This document shows, in pieces, positions 49,560 through 60,386 of a stretch of DNA of 64,000 bases. Location of the stretch: NCBI GenBank assembly GCA_949752745.1, contig OX457027.1, positions 78,919,214-78,983,213 on the forward strand, given 5' to 3'. Made by a program: the position numbers and the translations under genes. How positions within the stretch are numbered: position 1 is the stretch's first letter; each line of letters begins with the position of its first letter. The notes below the pieces were generated by a model. That model did not search any database. It was not told where the DNA came from and saw only the letters and a list, made by a program, of their open reading frames with translations. Source of the DNA: Protula sp. h YS-2021 (taxonomy: Eukaryota > Annelida > Polychaeta > Sabellida > Serpulidae).

Positions 49560-52040
49560 ACAGCTGGTTAGGAAAAAACGTAAACCCACTAATCAATCAA
49601 ACGCAAAGTGAAAACGGCAATTTTTGTGAGAGTTCTCGCTCTAACAAAAGCTCTGTATGGTCAGCTTGACCCAGTTGAGAAGAAAGCTGCCAACAGGTTG
49701 CCGAAAGACTTAGAGAAATTTGCTAGAAAATTTTTCTTAACATATTTGAAACCGGGCCACAAAAGGTTAAGGATTTGTGCCCAATACTGGAGTCGAAAGC
49801 GTTCATAGTGCCTAAATTAGAAGGTGATTGGGAAGAGACTCTAGGAGAAGGCAGAGAGTGCAAAGCGTTGGTATTTCAGGATAGGGCAATGGAAAACATC
49901 CACAACACCCTGATGTCATCAATGGGACTGCTGTCCAAATTATGTTGGATCTTATCATGAAGACGGGATAAACAGTGGAGACAGACCTGAAAGGGATCAT
50001 GAAGCTTGTGGAAAAGGGTATCATTTGTGTGGGACAAACTAATATGCATTTAAATTACTATTGACGCTTGATTGCCCACAGTAAGGAAATAGATGGGAAA
50101 CCCGAAGAAACCACAGTCATCGCTAAAGAAACATTCAAATAAGTTGAGGGGGGAAGTTGTTGAGCACAAGCTTCCAATAGATAGTGTAAAGGTCCTTGTA
50201 GAAGGAGAAAGAGGCCAACTTCAGAGATCATTGCTTGTGACAGAGAGAAAGCCCTTTAGCGACAGGCCTTCAACCAGAACTCAGATTGGAGATCCAAGTA
50301 GCGGTTATAAGAGCCCAATGGCAGTTTGGTACGATTCAAAACAGAAGTAGGACAAACCTAGTCAAGAACAAGGTACAGCAATGTGCCTTTCTACCTGCAG
50401 TCAAGAATTAAGTTGCTTCAAACCTTCTCAAAGGAGCGACAGGAGACAAAATGAGTCCAAATCTTTCACAATTAAATTTGGCAATTTTCCAGAGAAAGGA
50501 GGGCTTGTTAAAACAAGTGAAAATAAGATCCCACTGATGGAGCTAAATTTAACAGCACAGAGTACTTAAGATCGCAAAAGCCAGGGGGAGACTAAAATGG
50601 TTTCGGACAAACTTTGAAAGACTACAAGGGACGTGATATTTTTATCATACGTTTCGGGGATAAAATTAGAGTTCAAAGAAAACCTCGCCAAATAGGAAGC
50701 CCTCATTCTCCCAAGTTTAATGCGATCGAAGTTGCAAATATTTTAAAGGAAGTAGATCAGATGTTAGCATGGGCAGTAACAGAGATAGCTCAGCCGATAA
50801 AGGGTCAGGTTCTGGGTCATTTATATTTGAGGGAAAAGAAAAGTGGGAGGGGGTGGTTTGCCCAGTATTCAACTTGATAAAGCTTAACAAGTTCATCAGA
50901 TACGGCCATTTTAAAAATGGAGACCATGAGCGATCTGGTGAACATGGTGAGACCAGGCGACTACATAACTAAAAAAGATGCATATTTCTCAGTTCCAATA
51001 GCCAAAGAACAACAAAGGTATCTGAGCTTCAGATTCTTTTGAATCAAGATCCGGACGAGTTGTTGAGAGATGTGAAAACGGCAATAGTGTGTTGGAAGGT
51101 CTGGTTTCCTATAAATTGGAAAAAGTCATTTTAACACCCATGCGAATGATAGAGTATCTAGGGTTCAGAATAAATATCTAAGAGATGAAACTTCTCCCTC
51201 CAGAAGACAAAATAAGGAATAGTATTCAAGAATGCAGGGAAGTCTTAGAAGACAAAAGCTAATAGTGCAGGAGCTAGCGAGTTTGATAAGAAAATTGAAT
51301 TCGTCCAAGTTAGCGGCAGTACCACCTCGTTTGCATTACAGGGGTTTACAAATGTAAAGCCCAAAGTAACGCTAAATCGGCAACGAAAGGAAGAAATAAA
51401 AGGTCGGTGGATAAGGTCGCTACATTCAACAAACGGGAGGTCGCTAGTTTCAAAGGACCAGGAGAAAGAAATAACAACAGATGCATCGAACAGTGGCTAG
51501 AGAGCCTGGACAGGGACCCAGTAGATAAGGGAGTCTGGACTCAGGTAGAACTGAGTTGGCACATAACTGCGAAAGAGTTGAAGTCAAGACTGATGGCAAT
51601 CAAGGCGTTCACGAAAGAGGAACACGCATATTACAGTGTTTATGGACAAAAGGACAAGGGCGTCGTAGATAAACAAGAAATCAAGCCCAGATTCACCCCT
51701 GCTGTTGAGTTTGGAAACGGAGATTTAGGAGGTTTGCATGGAAAGAGATAACAATGTGACATACCGGGGCCAAGAATCAGGTAGCGGACAGGTAGTGGAG
51801 AGACATAAGGGGATATGCATTTTTCCCGTTTTGTCTGATAGGCAGGATCTTGTAGAAGGTTTTGAGGGAGGAAGCCACAATTTTACTGTTTACGCTTTTT
51901 AGCCGGCGTAAAAGTGCTATTCTTCAATCCTCCAGAAGATCGTTCAGATCCCAGTTTTGTTGCCGAAAACGAAGAGGTTATTACGGGGCTCGAGGGGGCA
52001 GGCTCACCCCTATGTGAGAAGACGAATCTCTCCGGGGGGG
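49560..52040 (+). mobile_element. Degenerate DIRS/PAT-like retrotransposon
   Basis: Gag-like frames lie at 49608-50350. RT blocks appear in mixed frames as FNLIKLNKFIRYGHFKMET (about 50870-50930), MVRPGDYITKKDAYFSVPI (about 50945-51000) and QRYLSFRFF. MKLLPPEDKIRNSIQECR (about 51184-51240) follows, then QELASLIRKLNSSKLAAV (about 51270-51325). The RNase H-side block ELSWHITAKELKSRLMAIKAF (about 51548-51615) and the YAFFPFCLIGRIL linker (about 51815-51855) complete the series. The order and blocks fit tyrosine-recombinase retroelements. The recombinase itself is missing, cut off at the repeat near 52040. Confidence 0.65.
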
Positions 52041-52049
52041 GGCTTTTTT

Positions 52050-52158
52050 GAAGAATCGACAGAGCTATGAAAGAGAGCGACAACACTAGGGTTCTCACAT
52101 CACACCCGATTTAACATTTGTTTGTGGGAACATGACTAATGAGTATGCTTGATAAATA
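52050..52158 (+). repeat. Repeat R, copy 2 (left copy of the LINE-flanking duplication)
   Basis: From GAAGAATCGACAGAGCTATG to GATAAATA this matches 53791-53899 with only about six differences. Both are preceded by a T-run (6 T here, 37 T at copy 3). Confidence 0.85.
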
Positions 52159-52604
52159 AGAATAAGAATAAGGATAACTTTATTCCAACTTCAAAACCGC
52201 TATATACAGAACACAATTAACAAAACCTTAGGCTAATTTTACGTAACGATCAAAGAATGAAAAACAATGAAGTAAGATAAAATTAATACATATTTGAAGA
52301 TTGGAAGGGCTCCACTGGAAGTTTAACTTATTCGAGAGCTCGCCCTGCTAGCCATTTCTTTCTTGATGAAAAACTAAGCTAAATTATTACACTATCTAGA
52401 ACTATTCACGCTAGTAATCTACAGATATGAATATTATTTTACATCAGCTACTGCACATACTTCGAATCAGATAATATTTTAAGTGTGCCACTGCAAATAT
52501 ATAGTGTGTACTCATTGAGAATATACTAACAATATATTTAAACAGACTTAATAGGATTCTCTGTACTCAGAGAGCAACTTACTTTTACATTTTCTTTTGA
52601 AAGA

Positions 52605-52892
52605 CTAAAGACTTTTGCTATCAGCTATAGCTTTAGGAAGTTTATTCCAAATACGGGGGCCAACTTGGGAAATACAATTAGCTTTAATACTTGTTCGCGT
52701 ATAATTAATTTTAAACTTATCTTTTTGACTAGTACTATAGTGTTTGTTTTCGTTTCCTAATTCAAAATACGTTTGGAGAATTTTTGGGAGACAATAATGA
52801 AAAGCTTTAAGCATAATAATAGCTGTTTTAAGCTCTACAGTGTCTAGAAATTTAATAATACCAAATCTTAAAAAAATATTATTTGTGTGCAT
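52605..52892 (-). pseudogene. LINE RT ORF C-terminal remnant
   Basis: FKINYTRTSIKANCISQ and GPRIWNKLPKAIADSKSL match the 'R......  S....gp.iWN.LP..i..s.s...Fk' end block of CR1/Jockey-like ORF2. The frame continues past 52605 toward FKRKCKSKLLSEYRE. It is separated from the palm segment by short frame breaks. Confidence 0.75.
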
Positions 52893-53023
52893 ATTTTTTA
52901 ACGTTTGCTATAATCCTAACTGCTTTCTTTTGCATTATAACAATAGCTTGTAATTTTGTTTTATATGCATTTGCCCATATTTTAGAACAATAATTAAGAT
53001 ATGGCAAGACTTGAGAACTGTAT

Positions 53024-53721
53024 TTATATTAACATAGCTTCTTCATTAAGACAATCTTTTGCTCTATATAGAACTGCAACACACTTCGCTAACTTACTGG
53101 CCACCTTATCTATTTGACTCACCCAATTTAACTTGTCATCTATGATGACACCAAAAACTTTAGTAACATGGACCATTTCTAGAAACTGATCATTAATACT
53201 TATTTTTACTTCAGTCGATATAAACCTTTTACTGAAAGCCATATGATTAGTTTTAAGAACATTTAACGACAACTTGTTAACATTAAACCATATATTCAAT
53301 TTACTCAGTTCATTAGTAATATCATCACATAATGACTGCAAGTCATTACCGCTTTTAAAGATATTCGTGTCATCCGCAAAAAGAATTAATGTAAGTATTT
53401 GAGAAACATTACAAATATCATAAATATACAATATAAAAAATTTGGGACCTAAAACAGAGCCTTGCAAAATACCGCATAAGATCTGAGAAAGCTTCGAGTT
53501 GTGTTCCTTAAGGTGTATGTACTGCATTCTATTTGATAAGTAGCTTTTAATCCAATCATTACATAAACCACGAATTCCATAATGTTCCAATTTTTTAGCA
53601 ATAGAGAATGATTAATGGTATCAAACGCCTTTTTCAAGTCTTCCATTTTATCTGGAAAGATACCCTTTTCAAATGAAATGTTGCAAATATGACAGAACAG
53701 CTTAACTAGATAAGGAAACAT
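53024..53721 (-). pseudogene. LINE reverse transcriptase, palm and catalytic region
   Basis: The first frame carries DLKKAFDTINHSLLLKNW (catalytic Asp of the 'DlsKAFDtinH' block), continued after a frameshift by HYGIRGLCNDWIKSYLSNR. Then come CGILQGSVLGPKFFILYIYD and LILFADDTNIF, the FADD active site, followed by NIWFNVNKLSLNVLKTN. The largest intact piece is 188 codons. It has one frameshift near 53580 and an upstream truncation, and is otherwise well preserved, so the copy is fairly young. Confidence 0.85.
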
Positions 53722-53748
53722 ATCTTTTAAAAATTCATGCTCAAGTCG

Positions 53749-53753
<5 letters not shown>

Positions 53754-53790
<37 letters not shown>
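53754..53790. repeat. Poly(T) tract, 37 bp
   Basis: Lies at the 5' (not 3') side of the minus-strand LINE, so it is not its poly(A) tail. The left copy of the flanking duplication has a T6 at the same place, so this is probably an expanded T-run of the target sequence. Confidence 0.8.
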
Positions 53791-53791
<1 letters not shown>

Positions 53792-53945
53792 AAGAATCGA
53801 CAGAGCTATGGAACAGAGCGACAACACTAGGGTTCTCACATCACACCCGATTTAACATTTGTTTGTGTGAAAATGACTAATGAGTATGCTCGATAAATAG
53901 CCAGTCCCTTATCAGAAATCGACAAGATGGCCGGAATTAAGTTGT
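53791..53945 (+). repeat. Repeat R, copy 3 (right copy of the LINE-flanking duplication)
   Basis: Matches 52050-52158 over 109 bp and continues into 'gccagtcccttatc' and 'cgacaagatgg', shared with copy 1 near 49180-49215. Confidence 0.85.
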
Positions 53946-54460
53946 GGTGTAGCAAAAACTCAGAACGCGGGAGCTATTTTTAACACTAAAAAGTTTGTTT
54001 GTTTTCAATAAAATTTGATATTTGTATAATTAGGGAACTGACCTGAATTAGTAGCAATATTAGCAATAAATTAGCTCCAGTTTTACCAGTAAATGTCAAC
54101 GCGGTACGAGTACAACGCTCGTACGAGGCAAGGAACATTGAAATTGACCAGCACATCGTAATTGGTTAAATTACAGTGTTGCCACACCGTCCTGCTTTTT
54201 GCAGATGTCCTGCTTTTTTCGCATTTTTGGAAAACGTCCTGCTTTTGTCCTGCTTTTCAGCTAAAAAGGGCAAATGTCCTGCTTTTGTCCTGCTTTTAAG
54301 CAAAATTGTGAAATGTCGTCCACCCTTTGTCCTGCTAAATTTATAACCGCATAATTCATTATTTAGTTCAAGATCAAATTTTTAACGCCTTGGGCCCCTC
54401 TACCTATATTTTTCGGTGTTTGTACAGAACGTGACTATTAGCAGGGTTGCCGTATTGTTA

Positions 54461-54690
54461 GGCCCCAACCCTTCGGATTGGGGCCTATAGGTTTGGGGTG
54501 TCTGTCCGTCCGTCTGTCCGTCATCGCTTTATACCCCTATGAATTTGGGGGGCGGTTGGTGCCTGCTTGTGTTTCACAAACACCTAATTGTTCTTTTTTT
54601 TGTTATTCCCCACTGGTAGAACCTGTGGGGAATATATGCGATCGACCGCCTGTCGGTCGGTCGGTCTGTCATCAAGAGCTTTTTAACACG
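54461..54690. repeat. Two hairpin-plus-TGTCCGTCCG modules
   Basis: The hairpins are GGCCCCAACC...GATTGGGGCC (54461-54485) and TTCCCCACTGG...CCTGTGGGGAA (54606-54632). Each is followed by short tandem runs (tgtccgtccgtctgtccg, then cggtcggtcggtctg). Confidence 0.7.
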
Positions 54691-55690
54691 GTGACTTAAA
54701 AACTCCTGCAAGGATTTTCATAAAACTTGGTATGTAGCTTCTATGGGAGCAAACACAGTTCGGTATTGTAAATGGGCCAGGTCCGTCCAAGGAAAATGGA
54801 CCAGCTTGACTTAGAAAATTTCAGCTCTTCATTGACTATTGTGTGACCTTGTTAACACGATAACTTAAAAACTGCTGCAAGGATTTTCATGAAACCTGGC
54901 ATGTACCTTCTATGGGAGCAAACACAGATCGGTATTGTAAGTGGGCCAGGCTTGTCTAAGGAAAATGGACCAGCTGGACTTTGACAATTTCAGCTTTTGA
55001 TTGACTATTGTGTGACCTTGTTAACACGATAACTTAAACACTGCTGCAAGGATTTTCATGAAACTTGGGAGCAAACACAGTTCGGTATTGTAAATGGGCC
55101 AGGTCCGTCCAAGGAAAATGGACCAGCTTGACTTAGAAAATTTCAGCTCTTCATTGACTATTATGTGACCTTGTTAACACGATAACTTAAAAAATGCTGC
55201 AAGGATTTTCATGAAACCTGGCATGTACCTTCTATGGCAACAAACACAGATCGGTATTGCAAATGGGCCATTTTCGTCTAAGGAAAATGGACCAGCTGGA
55301 CTTTGAAAATTTCAGCTCTTGATTGGCTGTTGTTAACACGATATCTCAAGAAAAACTGCAAGGATTTTAATGAAACTTGGTGTGTATTTTCTGTGGGCAC
55401 TAACAAGGATTGGTATTGTCAATGGGTTAGGTTGGCCCAAGGAAAAAGAGCCAAATGCACTTTGAAATTTACCAAAGCCTGGAAGTTATTCAGCATCGGA
55501 ATGAGTTTGTTAACATGATATCTCAAGAACAACTGCAAGGATTTTAATGAAACCTGGTATGTAGCTTCTATGGGAACAAACAGAGATCGGTATTGTAAAT
55601 GGCCAGGTTCGTCCAAGGAAAATGCACCAACTGGACTTGGAAAATTTCAGCTCTTGATTGACTATTGATGGCCGTGTTTAACTGATGGGC
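54690..55690. repeat. Tandem repeat, about 169-bp unit, six copies
   Basis: The anchor GCAAGGATTTTCAT (or its variants) starts at 54708, 54877, 55046, 55199, 55358 and 55535. Units include 'gttaacacgataacttaaaa', 'ggtattgtaaatgggcca' and 'aatttcagctctt'. Short deletions explain the 153- and 159-bp spacings. Confidence 0.9.
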
Positions 55691-55827
55691 CTGTGGGGAA
55701 TATGTGGGCTATGCACACTGCTCTAGTTTAAAGGTTTAGTCTGTATTTTCGCATCGTTCTTTTTTTTTTTTTTTTGGCCTCAAAACGTACTATTTTTCTA
55801 CAAGCGTTCTTTATTTTTCTTTTTTTT

Positions 55828-57790
55828 AGCCCCAGCTTCTTTCAGAAGCAGGGGCTATAACAGTTGTTGAAAGTATGTGCGAATGAACGCTTTTAAGTTG
55901 AAAGATCGGATATTCTCCCAGGATTCTAGCCTGAATGTCTTGAAATTTTGGTGGAAGGCAGGGCGCATAAGTGTTCACCTGGCTATTACTTTTTTGGCGA
56001 TTCGCCAAAAATTGACGAAAACATTAGCGAAAAAAAAAAAAAAATTTTTCGTTAAGTCTTAACTACTTCTAGGAAATAAATCTTACTGTTTTGAAAGTTT
56101 CAGATAAGTTAGCAGGCTTACTACTACCTAGCTATTACTTTTTTTTTGGTTATTGGCCAATAACTGACGAAAATTTTCTGTAAAATCTTTACTAATTGCT
56201 GAAAAGTAGTTTTGCCGTGTTGGAATTTAAAGTGAAGGTAGCAGGAGTTACCACCTACCTAGCTGTACCTTTTGTCGAAAATATTGGCGAATATTTTCGT
56301 ACCGTCTAAGCCATTTCCAGGAAAGTAATCTTACTGTCTTGAAATTTTAAGTGAGAATAGCAAGCGTTTCTACCTATCTGGCTGTTACTTTTTTTTGGTG
56401 ATTGGTACCAGGCGTTACAACCTACCTAGCTATTATTTTTTTGGTGAGTGGCCAAAAATTGGTGAGATTTTGGCGAAAAACAGAAAAAAAATACAGTAAA
56501 ATCTTAACTAACTGCTGGAAAATAGTCATACTGTGTTGACATTTAAAGTGAAGGTAGCCAGAGGTACTGCCTACCTGACTATTACTTTCTTGGTGATTGA
56601 CCAAACATTGGCGAAGATTGTGGCTTAAAGCAACAAAAATTTTGTAAAATCTTAACTAACTGCTGAAAAATAGTCTTGCTGTGTTTGCATTTAAAGTGAA
56701 GGTAGCAGGAGTTACCACCTATATGGCTGTAACTTTTGTTGCGATTCGCCAAATGTTAGGCAAAATCCTGACTATTTCAAAGACAGTAATGTTACTGTCT
56801 TAAAATTTTAAGTGAAGGTAGCAGGCGTTACTAATTCCCTGGGCATTGGCCCAAAATTTTGTCGAAAACAAAATTAAGTAAAATCTTAACTAACTGCTGG
56901 AAAACAGTGTTACTGTGTAGAAATTTAAAGTAAAGGTAGCAGGAGATACTACCGAGCCAGGTGTTACTTTTATTGGTGATTCACGAAACATTGGCGAAAA
57001 TTTTGGCGAAACACCAAAAATATAAGTAAAATCTTAACTAACGGCTGGAAAACAATGTTACTGTCTTCAGATTTTAAGTAAAGTCGCAGGAGTTACCACC
57101 TACCTGGCTGTACCTTTTTTGGCGATTTGGCAAAAATATTGGCGAAAAACGAAATTTTGTCTTAAAATCTTAACTACATGTAGGAAAGTAATCTTACTGT
57201 CTTGAAATTTTAAGTGAGAATAACAAGCGTTTCTACCTATCTGGCTTTTACTTTTTTTATTTTGATTGGTCAAAAATTGGCGAAAGTTCTGGCAAAAAAC
57301 CAAAATTTTTCAGTAAAATCTTAACTAACTGCTGGAAAATAATCATACTGTCTTGAAATTTTAGATGAAGGTAGGGGGCGTTACTACCTATCTGGCTATT
57401 ACTTATTTTGGCGATTCCCCAAAAATTGGCGAAAACCCAACAAATTTTCTTTAAAATCTTGACGGTCTCCAGGAAAATAGTCCAAGTCTTGAAATCTTAC
57501 GTAAAATTTGCAGACCTTCCTACCTATCTGTCCTGGTACAATTTTTGGTGATTGGCCAAAAATTGGCGAAAATTTTTTACTGAACTAACCCCAGGAAAAT
57601 AGTATTACTGTCTTGAAATTTTAAGTAACGGTAGTAATCAATATTACCTAATTGGCTATGAATGTTTAGTGATTGACAAAAAATCGGCGAATTTTTGGGC
57701 GAAAAACCATAGAAATTTTTATGGTTAGCGATATTTACTATTTTTGACCTTTGCGTTCCCGTCGTCATGAAAATTGTAAGTAAAGTTTTA
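55828..57790. repeat. Hairpin followed by a diverged ~130-155 bp tandem array
   Basis: It begins with a third hairpin, AGCCCCAGCTTC...GAAGCAGGGGCT (55828-55856). About 13 diverged units follow with 'aaaatcttaactaactgctgg', 'gtcttgaaattttaagtgaaggtag' and 'ctacctggctattact...ttggcgattggccaaaaatt'. Confidence 0.85.
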
Positions 57791-57981
57791 ATTTTTGAAC
57801 TCCACAATAAATGCAGTTTTCATTCATGTTATGGCGCTGCCCACACGTGGTTATATCGAGTTAAGTCACTTTTTAAACTAAAATATTGCGTCCTGCTTTT
57901 GTCCTGCTTTTTTTGAAAAAATCGTCCTGCTTTTGGCAGGACAGCGTCCTGCTATTAGCTTAAAAGGGCGTGGCAACACTG

Positions 57982-58180
57982 AAATTACAACCTGGTCTGA
58001 TGGCTGATGAAAATTATTATGACCCGTAATAAGAATGTATTAGTAAATCGCATTGCTTAAAGTTTTTGAATAAATATGGAACAACCGGCGCAAACGCTGC
58101 TGTCGCATTAAAAGAACACATTTTCAGTATTGCCAATTACGATATGCTGTTCAATTTTATGTTTTTCTCCTTGTACTCGT
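57982..58180. other. Non-coding spacer
   Basis: Short AT-rich sequence between the TIR element and the fold-back cluster. Nothing was recognised. Confidence 0.35.
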
Positions 58181-59050
58181 ACGAAAATGGTACGAGGGAG
58201 AGTAGGTGGAATAAGCCAAACCACACTTTGGGTGTTACGAATGAAATGCGCAACTATTTTGACTGCGAGGGAACCGGGTGAAAAATGAAAGAAATGATGG
58301 AAAAATATAGAAGAAATACCGAGAGAAAAAAACAGCTTATGCTCGACACATAAAAAATTGAAACTGTTTGTTAAAACCTTTAATAATTTTTTAAAACAGC
58401 ATACGCGCTGTTAAAATCACGATTGCTCTTTGGTTCAAGAGAAATTTAGGCCAAATCGCTTTATCATTTCTTTCATTTTTTTACCCAGTAATTTTTATTC
58501 GAAACGCAAAATTTTTGCACATTTTTATTGGGAACGGCCAAAGTGTGATTTGGCTTTTATCACACTCTGGGAGTTCCGAATAAAATGCGCCAAATTCTGG
58601 GTTTCAAATGTAACTAACCGGGTAAAAAATGAAAGAAATGATTTCGCTTAAATGTGAAATTTCTCTTGCTCCAAACAGAAGTGGTTTAACTATTGCTATT
58701 TTCGAACGCAATTCAACCTTAACGGTTGCAAGTTTCGAAATAAAATGATATCTTATCTTATCTTATTTAGTCCCGAGTGACCCTGGGCCATCACCACTCT
58801 TCTACCCCTACTCTGTGGAGGGGGAAGTCACCTGGGACTCTGTTTTAACAAATCGTACGCTATTTTAAAAATTTATTGAAAGTTTTAACAAATAGTTTCA
58901 GTTTCTTTTCTGTCCTGAGTATAGGCTCTTTTTGATATATTTCTTCTATATTGTTCTTTCATTTTTACCCGGTTCCCCCACGGTCGAAATTCAATTTCTT
59001 GCGTTCGAAACATCCAAGGTGTGATTTGGCTTGTTGGTTAGAGTAGCTCG
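58180..59050. repeat. Cluster of fold-back repeats
   Basis: The segment 'acccggttcc...tcgaa...cattc..aaca.ccaa.gtgtg.tttggc' occurs inverted at about 58205-58290, as a palindrome centred near 58555 (58450-58660), and once more at about 58960-59045. 'aaaaatgaaagaaatga' or its complement marks each arm. A tail 'gatatcttatcttatctta' at 58748 resembles a LINE 3' end. Confidence 0.6.
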
Positions 59051-59302
59051 TACCTGGTGACAACAAAGTATTCAATTCTAACTAAACTTAATAAGCCACC
59101 TGCAAATTTGCTAACCCTTTTTGCTTAAATATTCTTTATTTTGCGATACTTCACAACAGGGTTGTAGAGTTTTTGACGGTGGATATTACTATGTTTAACC
59201 TGTCATGTCAAAAACACTTTTTGACAAAAAAAATTGTCAAAAACTCAATACTGTGCGACATTTTGGACCGTTTTGTTGCTCTTACCTCCTTTATTATTTG
59301 TA

Positions 59303-59462
59303 CAGGGTTGAGATTTCCCGGTCGCCCGCGGCGACCAACTTTTGGCTGTGGCGACTTAACTTTTTTCTGAGCATTTTCAGGTAAATTTTGCAAAAATTGC
59401 GCCGGGCGACTAACTTTGGGCCCCTTGGGGCGACCAGAAAATTTTACGAAGTCCCAACGCTG
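59303..59462. mobile_element. 160-bp MITE nested in the hAT element
   Basis: CAGGGTTGAGATTTCCCGG at the left and CAGCGTTGGGACTTC on the complement at the right form imperfect TIRs. TTTGTA is repeated at 59297-59302 and 59463-59468. The interior has gcgacc/ggtcgc complementary blocks (59322, 59430). Confidence 0.7.
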
Positions 59463-59639
59463 TTTGTATGCAATCTATTGCTTCGAACTTCACTTAGCGT
59501 CAGCTCCGAAGTCCCCTCACGATGTCTCAGATAAGAAATATTTGTCAGCCTAGTGTCTTATCTACGGAGTTCCTGTGTCCACGAAGTCACCCCCCCCCCC
59601 CCCACGCGAGTCGCTAATAATCACCTGCTTAATCTCTTG

Positions 59640-59882
59640 ATGCTTCGATGTCAAAAACTTTCGTATATAATGGGGGTTGTTTTTGCTAAAACATCCCACT
59701 TCAACTTCAATCTAGCAGTACAGTTACTAGGATCCCCATCATCGTCGGCATCTATCGAACGTGTGTTTTCCAGTTTCGGAATAATCCACACAAAGGTTAG
59801 AAACCGACTCGGAAATGACAAAGCAGCAAAACTTGTGTTTTGCTACAGAATGCTGCGAGGAAAAGAAGAAATATACTGTTGA
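59640..59882 (+). pseudogene. hAT transposase C-terminal dimerisation domain fragment
   Basis: Frame 59553-59882 carries FNLAVQLLGSPSSSASIERV, FSSFGIIHTKVRNRLGNDKA and AKLVFCYRMLRG. This is the conserved hAT C-terminal dimerisation region ('ssas.eRvFS..g.i.tk.RnrL...k...l'). The catalytic RNase H-like core is missing. A stop follows and the element TIR comes soon after, so this is the natural C terminus of the transposase. Confidence 0.85.
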
Positions 59883-60386
59883 CGTTAAACCTATTTGTCA
59901 TGTGATTTTGTACACAGTGATGATTGTAAATATGTGCAGTAATAAATGTAATCACTAACCAGTGGTAGTTTCTGGCAGCATTTGACAGTTTTAGACAGTT
60001 TTTGACGGTTAGTGACAGGTGTCATGTCAAAAACACAACCCTGCTTCACAATAACAATAACAGTTTTCAGCCACGGAAGATGTTCTTTTCAAATTCTCGA
60101 ATTTGGACCTACTGTAGCCAGTGGTTCTCTGTTCTCGTACCAGTTGGATACCGTGAGGGGTTGTGTGCGCTCATTAAGGGCCTGTTTGCTAATTTCGCAC
60201 GGCTTATTGATTGCAAATATTTGAAAGCAATTGTCTGTCTGTTTTAATTGCAAGTCTGCTGTATCTTTGCTTGTTGAAAATATGAAGTTTTAGGCTGCGG
60301 GACTGCGGTCAAGGAGGAGTTTTCAAACATTCACTATTCATGAATTAGAAGTGCGGTCTTTTTGATGTCAAAAATCTACTTAGTGT

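Larger units (their letters stand above)
52159..53753 (-). mobile_element. 5'-truncated CR1/L2-like LINE
   Basis: The non-LTR retrotransposon lies on the minus strand. Its 3' end (near 52159) has AATAAAGTTATCCTTATTC followed by TTATTC repeats, a CR1/L2-type tail. RT begins around 53720 within the palm (LKKAFDTINHSLLL) and is followed by domains described in the next two entries. The 5' half (endonuclease, N-terminal RT) is absent. Confidence 0.85.
54174..57981. mobile_element. 3.8-kb non-autonomous TIR element packed with tandem arrays
   Basis: The ends CAGTGTTGCCAC (54174) and GTGGCAACACTG (to 57981) are perfect 12-bp inverted repeats, extended by tgtcctgctttt-type modules on both sides (54190-54330 and 57890-57960, inverted context). 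AAATTA flanks both sides (54168-54173 and 57982-57987). Extending past the boundary, AAATTACA is repeated as an 8-mer. The TIR is hAT-like. No transposase is present; the interior is hairpins and two tandem arrays. Confidence 0.75.
59157..60043 (+). mobile_element. hAT element, internally deleted, with 8-bp target duplication
   Basis: The ends are CAGGGTTGTAGAGTTTTTGAC (first 20 bases, 59157) and, on the complement, CAGGGTTGTGTTTTTGAC. The 8-mer CTTCACAA is duplicated exactly at 59149-59156 and 60044-60051, as expected for hAT. A transposase C-terminal remnant (59640-59880) and a nested 160-bp element are inside. At 887 bp it is far shorter than an autonomous hAT. Confidence 0.9.
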
